From positions 1 through 31,300 of the forward strand of contig JAVBPH010000064.1 in the NCBI GenBank assembly GCA_031549725.1: a stretch of DNA of 31,300 nt. Reading direction: 5' to 3'. Source of the DNA: UBA937 sp031549725. Lineage in GTDB: Bacteria; Spirochaetota; Spirochaetia; Treponematales; Breznakiellaceae. Below are positions 1 to 6,867 of the stretch, in pieces. A model generated the notes under the pieces. The model was not told the DNA's origin, did no database searches, and saw only the letters and a list, made by a program, of their open reading frames with translations. Position 1 is the stretch's first letter, and the number at the start of each line of letters is the position of its first letter. Made by a program: the position numbers and the translations under genes.

Positions 1-1424
1 ACATCCACCAGCCGGAACTGCCACTTAGCCTTGGCGGTCCCTCCTTCAATCGTCGCCGGTATCTGCGCCTGGGGTATGTGGCTGTTCGGGTCCTGTCCAT
101 CCCTCCACACCTGGAAGGTCACCATGTTCCCGTCATCAATATCCTTCACCTGGGCGGAAAGCTCCAATACCTCGGTCTGTTTTACCTGGGTCTTTACCCA
201 CTTGAGTGTGGTGAACTCAGGTTTCTTGGTTTCCTGTTTTGCCCGTTCTTCATTATATTCTTCCATATTCTTCGGGTTGATGATCACCGGCATGGGCATA
301 CTGGCTCCCGGTGCCATGATCACACTGTTGTTCTGCATCCCGATATCATTGCAGGTGGTGACCATGCTCCCGATCACCGCCGCTTCCTTCCCGTTGATCT
401 TCAGTTTTTTCCCGGTCCCTCCGGTCACTTCCCCGATCTTATTCGGGTTTTTCGAAAACTTGATGGTTCCCGGTAATTGAAGATGTACCGGGTTGTCATG
501 TTTGCTCTTGCTTCCCTTGGTCGCCGCATCATGATTGTTTACCCTCACATTATCGGAGAGCTTATCATTCAGTTTTCCTATATAAGGATGGGGTAAGGGA
601 ACCGTGGCGGTTCCACTCCCGGAGGGAATTACCATCATGTGGATGTCAAAGCCCATGACCTTGTTTCCTTCGGCCGCAAGCTGTTTCCCCTCGGTGGTTA
701 TCCCCTTGGAGGCATTGAGTTTGATGTTCTTTCCCTTAAACTTCACTTCTTTATCACAGGACAGGGCTATATTCTTCTTTGCTTTAATCGAAATATTATC
801 GTCACCGGTAATTTCCACGGTTTTCTCTGCCTCAATGTGTACGCCGTCTTTCCCTTCGATAGTCACATTCCGGCCTTCTATAGTGATATTTCCCAATTCA
901 TTGATAAATTCCATACCTTTCGCATTGGTTAATGCCAACCGGATTTTTCCTTCGGCAGTGCTTAGGATGATTCCTTCCTTTCCTTCTTCATCAATTAGTT
1001 CCAAACGATGTTTTTTGCTCTGGAAGAGCATACTGTCCGCAGGATTCTTGGTGGAATGTTTGGGGGGCCGGGCTTTAAGGTCATAGATGCAGCCTAATAC
1101 AGCTCCATGGGAATGGCTGTGGCCGGTAAATACCAGCACTACCTGGATACCGATATCCGGAAGGTACCACCAGCCGGAGTCCTTGGATGCCCAGGGACGG
1201 ATTACATGTATCCATCCGGTTACCGCACCGGGGGCAATCATATCGCAGGCGACACGGACCCTGCCGAGCTTTAAAGGGTCCTTGTTATCGGACACTACAC
1301 CGTATTTAGGCAGGGCCAGCTCTCTGATTTTTCTTTCACGGAACTCTAAAATGCCGTCGGCCCCTTCCCTAGGGTCGGGTTGGTCTACCAAAAGCTTCTG
1401 TATTTCATGCTCTAAGTTCATCAT
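1..1424 (-). CDS. gpV/VgrG-like spike protein with PAAR-like domain (partial, 3' end outside window)
   Basis: An open frame of 474 codons runs from ATG at 1424 to the left edge without a stop. AGGAGG lies 6 bases upstream of the ATG. Residues about 35-115 form a gp5/gpV-type OB fold (GRVRVACD, GWWYLPDIGIQVVLVF, GAVLGCIYD). Residues 138-250 carry short repeating beta segments (NITIEGRNVTIEG, VEITGDDNISIKAKKNIAL) typical of a trimeric spike beta-helix. Residues about 255-380 resemble a DUF4150/PAAR-like tip (KINGKEAAVIGSMVTTC, NSVIMAPGASMPMPV). From about 405 an Ig-like, possibly effector-linking, region begins. The long gp27-like N-terminal domain of classical VgrG is absent, so the protein resembles the spike of a phage-tail-like or extracellular contractile injection system. 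Role inferred: puncturing tip, perhaps carrying cargo. The family call is firm; which system it belongs to cannot be told from this edge. Confidence 0.85.
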   Translation of the reverse strand, partial: MMNLEHEIQKLLVDQPDPREGADGILEFRERKIRELALPKYGVVSDNKDPLKLGRVRVACDMIAPGAVTGWIHVIRPWASKDSGWWYLPDIGIQVVLVFTGHSHSHGAVLGCIYDLKARPPKHSTKNPADSMLFQSKKHRLELIDEEGKEGIILSTAEGKIRLALTNAKGMEFINELGNITIEGRNVTIEGKDGVHIEAEKTVEITGDDNISIKAKKNIALSCDKEVKFKGKNIKLNASKGITTEGKQLAAEGNKVMGFDIHMMVIPSGSGTATVPLPHPYIGKLNDKLSDNVRVNNHDAATKGSKSKHDNPVHLQLPGTIKFSKNPNKIGEVTGGTGKKLKINGKEAAVIGSMVTTCNDIGMQNNSVIMAPGASMPMPVIINPKNMEEYNEERAKQETKKPEFTTLKWVKTQVKQTEVLELSAQVKDIDDGNMVTFQVWRDGQDPNSHIPQAQIPATIEGGTAKAKWQFRLVD

Positions 1425-1509
1425 AACATGCCTCCTGTGGTGTAAATAAAATGATCTTTTAATTGGAAATGATTGATTTTTGGAATATTAAGAAGGGTAT
1501 TAAGTATTG

Positions 1510-1556
1510 TACTATAGGATTGTAGCACAGTGTTCTGTGTTAGTATAGGATTTTTT
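1510..1556 (-). promoter_or_regulatory. dyad flanked by direct repeats in the vgrG/RNase D divergent gap
   Basis: The 316-bp divergent gap (1425-1740) is AT-rich and holds no convincing gene. Within it CACAG (1526-1530) and CTGTG (1535-1539) form a small dyad. It is flanked on both sides by near-identical 12-mers, TACTATAGGATT and TAGTATAGGATT. On the minus strand these contain TATAGT and TATACT, possible -10 boxes for the spike gene, but no good -35 is visible. Regulatory function is only a suggestion. Confidence 0.25.
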
Positions 1557-1728
1557 ATGTTAATGTGCTTTTTTGTTAAGCATATTACAAGCCATATTAA
1601 ATCACTTTATATATTCGAACCCGCACACCCTGTCTGCGCTAATACTATCTTTATGCGGTATTCCCTTAATACCATAAAACATTCCGGGATATTGTTAGTC
1701 CGGCTATCCGCTTATCCCCGGACCATGC

Positions 1729-1740
1729 TATATTGCCTTC
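1729..1740 (+). promoter_or_regulatory. candidate -10 box for a leaderless RNase D transcript
   Basis: TATATT at 1729-1734 ends 6 bases before the ATG at 1741, which would put the transcription start at or next to the start codon. No Shine-Dalgarno sequence precedes the ATG. No convincing -35 box is visible. Confidence 0.3.
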
Positions 1741-2610
1741 ATGGAAAAAAATACCCGGCAGGATTTTACACTCATCAGTACCGATGCGGGGCTTCACCGG
1801 CTTCTGAATTATTTTAAAACAAATGAGGTCACGGAAATTGCCATGGACTTTGAGGGGGAGTTCAACCTCCATGTGTACGGCGAAAAATTGTGCCTTATCC
1901 AGGTGTATGACAGGAAGAACCGTTTCATCATTGATCCCCTTTCCGTAAACGATGGGGAAATCCGGCGTTTTCTGGAAACCAGAATTATCAAGTATATGTA
2001 CGGCGCCGAGTCGGACATCAGCCTGGTGTACAAGCAGTACGGCCTTAAACTGGAACGGGTCTACGACCAGCAGCTTCTGGTGGACACCCTGGGTTATGAC
2101 AAGCGTGGACTGGATGCGGCGCTGGAGCGGGCCCTGGGTATTGTGTCCGGGGGAAAAAAGAAATTTCAGATGTACAACTGGACGCTCCGTCCCATTAATC
2201 CGGATGCCCTGGAATACGCCCTGGCGGATGTGCTGCATCTTTTTGACCTCAATGCCGTTTTAATGAAGGAAATAAAAAAAGCCGGCAAGTACGATGAGCT
2301 TATCCACCGGCTGGTCAGTTTCTCCTTTGATTTCGACAAGCAGCGGGTACCGGGAATTTTTAAACAGCGGGAATACCTGTCCCTGCCCGGGGAACAACAG
2401 GAAACCCTGAAGAAGGTTTTCGATATCCGGGAGGATATGGCCCGGAAAAACAATGTTCCGCCCAATGTGGTGCTGGATAAGAAGGACCTTTTTGCGGTTG
2501 CCCGGGAGCCCCGGTACATCCGGCAAGTCAGGTTTGACCGGAGGATGACGGAAGCAATGAAGCGGGAACTTACCGAGAAGATCCTTGCCGCGGGGGGAAC
2601 CGCTGATTAG
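1741..2610 (+). CDS. ribonuclease D-like 3'-5' exonuclease
   Basis: This 289-residue protein has the DEDDy exonuclease fold. Motif I is D36-F-E38 in AMDFEGE, motif II is around D92 in GAESDISLVYKQYG, and motif III is Y159-x3-D163 in YALADVLHLF. These residues bind two metal ions for 3'-to-5' hydrolysis of RNA ends. Residues about 210-265 (LPGEQQETLKKVFDIREDMA, NVVLDKKDLFAVAREPR) look like a single HRDC-type nucleic-acid-binding domain. The protein is shorter than E. coli RNase D (about 375 residues, two HRDC domains). Likely role: tRNA or stable-RNA 3' trimming. It stands alone, divergent from the spike gene and convergent with the lipoprotein at 2655. The start is ATG 1741; there is no visible Shine-Dalgarno sequence and the message may be leaderless. 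Confidence 0.88.
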   Translation: MEKNTRQDFTLISTDAGLHRLLNYFKTNEVTEIAMDFEGEFNLHVYGEKLCLIQVYDRKNRFIIDPLSVNDGEIRRFLETRIIKYMYGAESDISLVYKQYGLKLERVYDQQLLVDTLGYDKRGLDAALERALGIVSGGKKKFQMYNWTLRPINPDALEYALADVLHLFDLNAVLMKEIKKAGKYDELIHRLVSFSFDFDKQRVPGIFKQREYLSLPGEQQETLKKVFDIREDMARKNNVPPNVVLDKKDLFAVAREPRYIRQVRFDRRMTEAMKRELTEKILAAGGTAD

Positions 2611-2654
2611 GTCCCCGGACATATATCAGGGATCGCTTTTTATATCCCCCGTGT

Positions 2655-3128
2655 TTATAACCCCTCAACACTGAGCACCACCCGGACGCTGCCGGTTCCC
2701 AGGGCTGCGGCAAGGCCGCGGGTATCTTCTATATAACCAAGCCGGGTATAGCGGTAGGATGTCCGGAAATCCTTGTAAAACAATACGAGGCAATCCGGGC
2801 CGTAGAGCATCAGGTCGCCGGTACGGATCTGTCCCACCTCCCGGGTATCAGTGGGAAGTCTTTCCGGCAGGTTGTAATATTTTTCATTGCCGTTTAATTC
2901 GGACATATCCAGGGTCAGGGGGAGCAACGCCAGCAGGGCCCGGGCAGCGGCGTTGTCCCGTAGCTTCCCGGAAAAGACCGCACCGTCCAGGGTAATACGG
3001 ATATTTGCCATGGTGGATTCCTTCTCCTCGTCCTGTGTCCCGGTGCTGCCGCATACCAGGGCTATGAACAGCAGAACCGCTGTGATCCATACCCCGGAGG
3101 GACGGGGAAAATTCTTTTTCATATTCAT
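2655..3128 (-). CDS. cyclophilin-like-fold lipoprotein
   Basis: This protein has 157 residues. Residues 1-27 are a signal peptide with a hydrophobic core and a cysteine in LFIALVCGS, a relaxed spirochaete-style lipobox. Valine just before the cysteine is atypical, so lipidation is probable but not certain. The mature part (ANIRITLDGAVFSGKLRDNAA, EKYYNLPERLP, GDLMLYGPDCLVLFYKDF, YTRLGYIED) matches the small cyclophilin-like family often found beside flavodoxins in bacteria. The family fold resembles peptidyl-prolyl isomerases, but isomerase activity is not established. It lies 58 bp downstream of the flavodoxin on the same strand and is probably co-transcribed. Start choice is between ATG 3128 and ATG 3122; both give the same signal peptide. 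It converges with the RNase D-like gene, leaving only 44 bp between them. Confidence 0.75.
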   Translation of the reverse strand: MNMKKNFPRPSGVWITAVLLFIALVCGSTGTQDEEKESTMANIRITLDGAVFSGKLRDNAAARALLALLPLTLDMSELNGNEKYYNLPERLPTDTREVGQIRTGDLMLYGPDCLVLFYKDFRTSYRYTRLGYIEDTRGLAAALGTGSVRVVLSVEGL

Positions 3129-3186
3129 AACCGCCGTTTCATTTTTTTAAACTATACCAGGAAGGTTCTGAACACCGGATGGTACT

Positions 3187-3669
3187 TCAGAGCCCCAGGC
3201 TTTTTGTCCATACGGCCAGCGCCGCCTTGTCCGGTCTGCCGTTCAGGAGCTTGGGCTCCTTCCATATTGCAGTGCCCGGAACCGAGGGGCGCAGCTTTTC
3301 CATGGTCCTGCCGAAACCGCTGCCGCCGGAGGTCGCAAAGGGCACAATGACCTTGCCGGAGAAATCGTAGCTTTCAAAAAAGGTATTGATAATCGCGGGC
3401 GCCACATACCACCAGATCGGGAACCCCACAAAGACAGTATCGTATGCGGCAATATTGGCTTCATGGTCCGCCAACGCCGGACGGGAAGAGGGGTTCTTCA
3501 TCTCGACGGTACTCCGGGCTTGGGTATCATTCCAGTTCAGATCCGCCCTGGAATATGGCACTTCCGGTTTGATCTCATACAGATCGGCGTTGATTGAATC
3601 CGCTAATGTTTTTGCGGCATTGGCGGTCACGCCGCTGGCAGAAAAATAGGCTACCAGTTTTTTACTCAT
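3187..3669 (-). CDS. flavodoxin family protein
   Basis: This 160-residue, single-domain protein is a small cytoplasmic FMN-dependent electron carrier. It begins with the flavodoxin strand and phosphate loop KKLVAYFSASGVTANAAKTL. FVGFPIWWYVAPAIINTFFE (about 80-99) is the conserved isoalloxazine-side segment, and PFATSGGSGFGRTMEKLR (about 110-127) is the C-terminal family motif. The length fits this subfamily, which is annotated as flavodoxin or NAD(P)H-dependent oxidoreductase. AAAGGAGC lies about 9 bases upstream of ATG 3669, giving a firm start. The neighbour at 2655 encodes an exported cyclophilin-fold protein. A redox partner cannot be identified here; the hydrogenase operon 1.2 kb upstream is separated by a regulator gene and a terminator. 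Confidence 0.9.
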   Translation of the reverse strand: MSKKLVAYFSASGVTANAAKTLADSINADLYEIKPEVPYSRADLNWNDTQARSTVEMKNPSSRPALADHEANIAAYDTVFVGFPIWWYVAPAIINTFFESYDFSGKVIVPFATSGGSGFGRTMEKLRPSVPGTAIWKEPKLLNGRPDKAALAVWTKSLGL

Positions 3670-3723
3670 AATTGATGCTCCTTTTTTCAGTTGAAATGTT
3701 TTTTATTCGCAAGTGGGTTTAAT

Positions 3724-3884
3724 ACCTTCTGCACGCTCCCGCGTGGGAGGCTCTGGGGCGTTCTAAAAATCTTGTAAATCAAAATTGTATGGGTATTAAA
3801 CCCACATAACATCCATACCTTACAGAACCAACAAACCTCGCCACCCCGCGCGCTCTGCCTCGCACGCGAAAGCGTGCAGAAGGT
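3724..3884. repeat. REPIN/MITE-like intergenic element, copy A
   Basis: The 367-bp gap 3670-4036 holds this structured element. Its ends are a perfect 13-bp inverted repeat, ACCTTCTGCACGC (3724-3736) and GCGTGCAGAAGGT (3872-3884). Each end is itself palindromic, e.g. GCACGC-GAAA-GCGTGC at 3862-3877. The interior includes GTATTAAA and CCTTACAGAACCAACA (3818-3833), both shared with the element at 10755-10880. No transposase is encoded. It could be a REP doublet (REPIN), a MITE, or a structured RNA. Confidence 0.6.
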
Positions 3885-4036
3885 TTTTGATTTCACCAGA
3901 TTGCCCACGCAATCTGCAAATGCGTACTCCGTCCGCGTTCTCCAAGGAAATGATTTAATCGCCGCTTGCGAATACCCTGGACAGGCTCATTCCGGGACAA
4001 ACAGGGACTATATGACAGTCCTGCCATCTTACATAA

Positions 4037-4714
4037 TTATGGTTCAAATTTATACCCAATCCCCCACACGGTCTGGATGTCATTATGATAAGGGCGGATC
4101 TTTATGCGCAGGCTTTTAACGTGGGTATCCACTGTCCGGTCGGAGCCGCTGAATCCGGGGCCCCAGACCTGGTCCAGCAGCATCTCCCGGCTGAATACCT
4201 GGTGGGGATGACGGCAGAGGAACAGGAGCAGTTCATATTCCCTGGGGGTAAATTTTATTTTTCTGTTTTCTATTTGGACATCGTAGGAACTGGTGTCCAT
4301 GGTGATATGGCCGCAATGTATCGAATGGGATGTGGACGAGGCGGTGCCGAAGATTTCCAGCAGGTTCCTGATCCTGGCCATAAGTTCCCGGGGAAAGAAG
4401 GGTTTTAAAACGTAATCGTTTCCGCCGGAATTGAATGCCGCCAGCCGGTCCTCCTCAGCGGCGCTGCTGCCGAGGAACAGTATGGGAATCCGGGAGTTAT
4501 GGTGAATATATTTTGAAATGATTTTGCCGTTCACCTCGGGTAAATCCGTATCAAGTATGATGAGATGATAGGACTTGTTTTTCAGCATCTTGAGCGCCGA
4601 GATTCCGTCCGGTGCTTCATCACAGTCCCAACCTTCTTCCAGGGCGGATAGCTTCACAATGGAACGGATTGAAGGGTCTGCATCTGCGATAAGGACTGAG
4701 GTATATCCGGTCAT
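4037..4714 (-). CDS. OmpR/PhoB-family response regulator (orphan)
   Basis: This 225-residue protein has an N-terminal receiver domain (about 5-118) with phospho-acceptor D55 in LIILDTDLPEVNG, acidic residues D11/D13 and K104 in YVLKPFF. The C-terminal winged helix-turn-helix (about 130-225) has FTPREYELLLFLCRHPHQVF, the recognition region DRTVDTHVKSLRIKIR and the closing hairpin TVWGIGYKF. It should bind DNA direct repeats as a dimer when phosphorylated. No histidine kinase lies next to it, so it is an orphan here. A TTGTCC-17-TATAAT promoter (4751-4779) and an upstream terminator separate it from the hydrogenase operon. GAGGG lies about 6 bases before ATG 4714. Its targets are unknown. The hydrogenase promoter dyad is one candidate, but nothing in the sequence proves this. 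Confidence 0.88.
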   Translation of the reverse strand: MTGYTSVLIADADPSIRSIVKLSALEEGWDCDEAPDGISALKMLKNKSYHLIILDTDLPEVNGKIISKYIHHNSRIPILFLGSSAAEEDRLAAFNSGGNDYVLKPFFPRELMARIRNLLEIFGTASSTSHSIHCGHITMDTSSYDVQIENRKIKFTPREYELLLFLCRHPHQVFSREMLLDQVWGPGFSGSDRTVDTHVKSLRIKIRPYHNDIQTVWGIGYKFEP

Positions 4715-4750
4715 GTATGCCCTCTGTTTAGAATGGGATGGCCTACATCT

Positions 4751-4779
4751 ATTATACGGCGATTAGAGCAAAGGGACAA
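4751..4779 (-). promoter_or_regulatory. sigma-70-type promoter of the OmpR-type regulator
   Basis: Reading the minus strand, TTGTCC (4779-4774) is followed after 17 bases by a perfect TATAAT (4756-4751). This gives a leader of about 30 bases before ATG 4714. It lies just after the hydrogenase operon terminator. Confidence 0.5.
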
Positions 4780-4796
4780 ACATTTTTTTCCGGAAG

Positions 4797-4840
4797 ATAC
4801 AAAAAACAGGACCGCGGATTTCCGCCGTCCTGTTTTGGTA
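4797..4840 (-). terminator. intrinsic terminator of the hydrogenase operon
   Basis: A 16-bp stem lies 12 bp beyond the hydA stop codon, with arms 4803-4818 and 4821-4836 and at least 14 pairs. It is followed on the minus strand by a run of six T (4806-4801). The GC-rich core CAGGAC...GTCCTG and the T-run make it a strong Rho-independent terminator. Confidence 0.85.
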
Positions 4841-4848
4841 AAAAACTG

Positions 4849-6867
4849 TCAGTACAGCGGGTTATCCGTTGCCGTATTGGCAATAACATTTTTGAGAATA
4901 CCTACGGTATCCAGGGCATCCTGAAGTTCCTTTTTAAGCTGCTTGTTTTCCGCATCCAGTTCGCTGACCTTTGACACTCCGGAACGGCGGGTTATCCCTG
5001 CTTTTTTCTGTTTTGGGGGAAGGATTATCTCGCTCCCCTTGATTTTCCGCAGTATCGCCGGATCAACCTCCACCGTGTAGGTACTATCCGAGAACTCGTT
5101 GTAGGGTCCCCGTTTTACATAGGTGGTGTGAAGCAGCTCGTGGGAAACATGGCCGTTGGGTTCCTCAAGGAATTCGGCATAGAGGGACTGTACAAAGGGA
5201 TTCTCGTGGGATTTCCTCAGTTTCTTGCTTTCATCCTCCGAGTAGAGTCCCAAAAGACGCTTCTCCCGTACGGTCGGATCCTCCGAGCGGGGCTGGCCTC
5301 CGCCCATAATACAGCCCCCGGGACAGCCCATCACCTCTATAAAATGATAGGGTGATTCCCCGGCATCTATCTGTTCCATAAGTTTATTTGCCCCGGCCAG
5401 GCCGCTGGTAACCGCCACCTTCACGGTAACCCCATTCAGGAAGGAAAAGTCCGGAAGGGGATTTTCTATGGTAACCGCGGCTTCCTTTACCTGGTCCAGT
5501 CCTACTATGGGGGTGACATGCAGGCCGTCAAAGGGAAGTTCCCTGCCGGTGACCAGTTCATACACCGTCCTGAGGGCTGCCTCCATCACCCCGCCGGTCA
5601 GGCCGAAGATATCCGCCGCACCGGTAGACATTCCTAGGGGATTGTCGAATTCCTCATCGGACAGGTTCCGGAAGTCGATACCCGCGGATTTAATCATCTC
5701 CGCCAGTTCCCGGGTGGTGATCACCGCATCCACATTGGGAAGGTTTTTGTTTTTCATTTCCTCCCGGACAATCTCGAATTTTTTTGCCGTGCAGGGCATG
5801 ACTGAAACCACAAACAGGTTCTCCGGTTTGGTTCCGGTCTTTTCCGCATAATAGCTTTTAACCAGGGCGCCCAGCATGGTGTGGGGTGATTTGCAGGTGG
5901 AAAGGTGGGCCAGCCTGTCCGGATAATTGTGTTCCACATATTTTATCCATCCTGGGCTGCAGCTGGTAATCATGGGCAGTGCCGGTTTCTTTGTTGTCTG
6001 AAACATATCCTTGACCCGGGAAAGAAATTCGGTACCTTCCTCTATAATGGTGAGATCCGCTGCAAAGTTGGTATCAAAGATATCGTTAAACCCAAGCCGC
6101 CGGAGGGCTGCGGCCATTTTGCCGGTAACCCGGCTTCCCGCTTCGTATCCGAATTCCTCACCCAGGGCTACCCGGACTGCGGGAGCAACCTGTACCACGG
6201 TTCTCACCGCAGGATTGCCCAGGGCATCCCAGACGTTTTTGGCGGAGCTGGTTTCCTTGAGGGCTCCCACGGGACATACCACCGTACACTGTCCGCAGAA
6301 AGCGCAGTTTACCGTTCCAATGGGCATCCCCATGGCAGGGGCTATCTCCGTGTTGAACCCCCGGTTCTGGGGATTGAGGACTGAGGCTTTCTGGATTTCC
6401 GCGCAGGCGGTGACGCATCTCCTGCAGAGGATACATTTGGACATATCCCTGGTGATGGAAGGGGAGGCATCCATATGAAACGCCGAATGGGTTCCCTCAA
6501 AACGGGATGTGTCCACCCCAAGCTGTTTGCCCAGGGCCTGGAACTCGCAGGACTGGTTCCGGGTACAGCTTGGGCAATCCTGGGAATGGTCCGAGAGCAT
6601 CAGCTCATAGAGAACCCTCCGGGCCTTGCGGACTTTTTCGGAATTGGTATGCACCACCATACCATCCCTGGCCTGGGTAATGCAGGACGCCGCCAGGGTA
6701 GCCGCGCCCTCAACTTCCACCACACAAATCCGGCAGGCTCCTATCTGGTGGATTTCCGGAACATAACAGAGATTCGGTATATTGATATGGTTTGCCCGGG
6801 CCGCATCCAGAATGGTACTTCCCTCATCCACGCTGATGTTTTGATTGTTTATAGTAAGGTTAATCAT
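4849..6867 (-). CDS. hydA: [FeFe] hydrogenase catalytic subunit (HydA/HndD type)
   Basis: This 672-residue cytoplasmic enzyme interconverts protons and H2. An N-terminal [2Fe-2S] ferredoxin domain has C34, C45, C48 and C62. A His-ligated [4Fe-4S] site has H94, C98, C101 and C107, and a two-cluster ferredoxin has C145/148/151/155 and C188/191/194/198. H-cluster motifs are L1 TSCSPGW (301-307), L2 MPCTAKKFE (357-365) and L3 EVMGCPGGCIMGGGQP (511-526). L1 has Ser where many enzymes have a second Cys. A small-subunit-like segment (LLHTTYVKRGPYNEF, about 578-592) follows, then an extra Lys-rich, coiled-coil-like tail (about 615-672). ATG 6867 is chosen because AAAGGAGGG lies 6 bases before it. It overlaps the 3' end of hydB by 8 bp, suggesting translational coupling. 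Together with HydB and HydC it forms a multimeric NAD(P)- and ferredoxin-linked, possibly bifurcating, hydrogenase. Confidence 0.95.
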   Translation of the reverse strand: MINLTINNQNISVDEGSTILDAARANHINIPNLCYVPEIHQIGACRICVVEVEGAATLAASCITQARDGMVVHTNSEKVRKARRVLYELMLSDHSQDCPSCTRNQSCEFQALGKQLGVDTSRFEGTHSAFHMDASPSITRDMSKCILCRRCVTACAEIQKASVLNPQNRGFNTEIAPAMGMPIGTVNCAFCGQCTVVCPVGALKETSSAKNVWDALGNPAVRTVVQVAPAVRVALGEEFGYEAGSRVTGKMAAALRRLGFNDIFDTNFAADLTIIEEGTEFLSRVKDMFQTTKKPALPMITSCSPGWIKYVEHNYPDRLAHLSTCKSPHTMLGALVKSYYAEKTGTKPENLFVVSVMPCTAKKFEIVREEMKNKNLPNVDAVITTRELAEMIKSAGIDFRNLSDEEFDNPLGMSTGAADIFGLTGGVMEAALRTVYELVTGRELPFDGLHVTPIVGLDQVKEAAVTIENPLPDFSFLNGVTVKVAVTSGLAGANKLMEQIDAGESPYHFIEVMGCPGGCIMGGGQPRSEDPTVREKRLLGLYSEDESKKLRKSHENPFVQSLYAEFLEEPNGHVSHELLHTTYVKRGPYNEFSDSTYTVEVDPAILRKIKGSEIILPPKQKKAGITRRSGVSKVSELDAENKQLKKELQDALDTVGILKNVIANTATDNPLY

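Noticed and set aside
31..1449. Several plus-strand frames in the first 1.4 kb.
   Set aside because: All are antisense to the 474-codon spike gene, whose domains are clear.
3687..3908. A 73-codon minus-strand frame across the REPIN-like element.
   Set aside because: It is composed almost wholly of the repeat and is not preserved in the second copy of the element.
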